Source of the DNA: Candidatus Babelota bacterium
GTDB taxonomy: Bacteria; Babelota; Babeliae; Babelales; Babelaceae
Length of the DNA stretch: 5,134 bases
Assembly: GCA_003174035.1 (NCBI GenBank)
Contig: PRDV01000009.1
Location: 1 to 5,134, forward strand
Direction of reading: 5' to 3'
Shown: piece after piece, positions 4,429-5,134 of the stretch
Position numbering within the stretch: position 1 is the stretch's first letter
How the letters are laid out: each line of letters starts with the position of its first letter
Translations under genes and position numbers: made by a program
The notes under the pieces: generated by a model
What the model was told of the DNA's origin: nothing
Seen by the model: only the letters and a program-made list of their open reading frames with translations
Database searches by the model: none

Positions 4429-5134
4429 AAGAAATGCGTTCGATATTAGAAAAATATCCCGATTATGAAGTAAATATCGGCATCGAAGTACATGTGCAGT
4501 TAACAACAAAATCCAAAATCTTTTGTACCTGTTCCAATGGCGGATCAGATATCCCCAATACCAACATCTGCCAGCGATGCACCGGGCAACCGGGTGTATT
4601 GCCACTTCTTAATAAAGCGGTTATTGTCGATGCTATAAAAGCAGGCCTTGCAACACATAGCATTATAGCCCATCATTCTGAATTTGCTCGCAAACATTAT
4701 TTTTATCCTGATCTGCCTAAAGGTTATCAAATCACCCAAAGCGATAAGCCGATTTGCCAAGAAGGGTATGTGGCTATTCGCCTTGAAGATGAGTCTATTA
4801 AAAAAATTCGTCTTATACGCATCCATATGGAAGAAGATGCGGGGAAAAATATCCACGCAGCCCTGAGCAATGAAAGTTATGTTGATTTAAATAGGGCAGG
4901 GACGCCACTTTTAGAAACAGTTAGTTATCCAGATATTTCAAGCTCTTATGAAGCGCGTGAATATTTGAAAGCGCTGCGACTCATTGTACAATATCTCGGC
5001 ATTTGTACGGGCAACATGGAAGAGGGTGCCTTTAGAGCAGATACTAATATATCTGTTCGCAAAAAGGGTGCCACGATGCTGGGAACTAAATGCGAACTCA
5101 AAAACATCAATTCCTTCAAATTTATTTCTGACGC
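4425..5134 (+). CDS. gatB: Aspartyl/glutamyl-tRNA(Asn/Gln) amidotransferase subunit B, 5' part (runs off window)
   Basis: GatB is the kinase and tRNA-binding subunit of GatCAB, the cytosolic complex that phosphorylates the carboxylate of Glu-tRNA(Gln) or Asp-tRNA(Asn) and amidates it with ammonia passed from GatA. The 236 visible codons cover most of the cradle domain. Visible signatures are [10 protein letters not shown] (17-26), the four zinc cysteines C34, C36, C49 and C52 (FCTC and CQRC), [17 protein letters not shown] (89-105), [10 protein letters not shown] (132-141) and [14 protein letters not shown] (153-166). The last matches the usual VDFNRAGxPLLEIV signature except for Leu in place of Phe/Tyr and Thr in place of Ile. 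The GTG start is supported by AGGAG at 4414-4418 and yields the leader [15 protein letters not shown]. No gatC or gatA lies upstream, so gatB starts its own unit here, divergent from abiEi. Its presence implies that the organism makes Gln-tRNA and/or Asn-tRNA by the indirect route. Confidence 0.96.
   Translation, partial: MKEMRSILEKYPDYEVNIGIEVHVQLTTKSKIFCTCSNGGSDIPNTNICQRCTGQPGVLPLLNKAVIVDAIKAGLATHSIIAHHSEFARKHYFYPDLPKGYQITQSDKPICQEGYVAIRLEDESIKKIRLIRIHMEEDAGKNIHAALSNESYVDLNRAGTPLLETVSYPDISSSYEAREYLKALRLIVQYLGICTGNMEEGAFRADTNISVRKKGATMLGTKCELKNINSFKFISD

Noticed and set aside
4545..4856. 103-codon minus-strand ORF inside gatB
   Set aside because: It lies opposite strongly conserved GatB motifs; no independent evidence for a gene.

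Overview
This is a bacterial window: Shine-Dalgarno sites precede most genes, sigma70-like promoters are visible, and GatB and an RNase E/G-family nuclease are present. Coding DNA is moderately AT-rich, and the long spacer at about 2181-2971 is clearly more so (roughly 70-75% A+T by eye). The sequence alone does not identify the organism. A small-genome or host-associated lineage (Dependentiae/TM6-like, for example) is only a guess.

Layout. A 3' fragment of an RNase G-type gene (rng, 1-969, +) runs in from the left and meets, tail to tail with an 8-bp overlap, a block of genes all on the minus strand. In transcription order this block holds an AbiEi-family regulator without its usual toxin gene (3350-4141), a 69-residue exported six-cysteine peptide with a knottin-type cysteine pattern (2972-3181), about 0.8 kb of AT-rich apparently non-coding DNA rich in short repeats, and a two-gene partition module. 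The module is a ParA ATPase (1347-2114) followed 10 bp later by a ribbon-helix-helix protein (962-1336). To the right, divergent from abiEi, gatB (4425 onward, +) runs out of the window.

How it may work together. ParA and the RHH protein look like a ParA/RHH-ParB segregation pair. The AT-rich spacer upstream of parA carries repeated ATGTATTTR units, three inverted repeats and an imperfect palindrome, and is the best candidate for their centromere (parS), although this is inference. AbiEi has its own promoter (perfect TTGACA, 17-bp spacer, TATTTT) with a perfect 14-bp inverted repeat between promoter and start codon, which suggests autoregulation.

The most unusual item is the small cysteine-rich exported peptide (C-x8-C-x5-CC-x4-C-x5-C). 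It lies just downstream of the orphan AbiEi gene, roughly where an AbiEii toxin would be expected. Short stretches of the downstream spacer resemble its start and its end, hinting at decayed extra copies. Whether the minus-strand block is an insertion between the housekeeping genes rng and gatB cannot be settled from this window.
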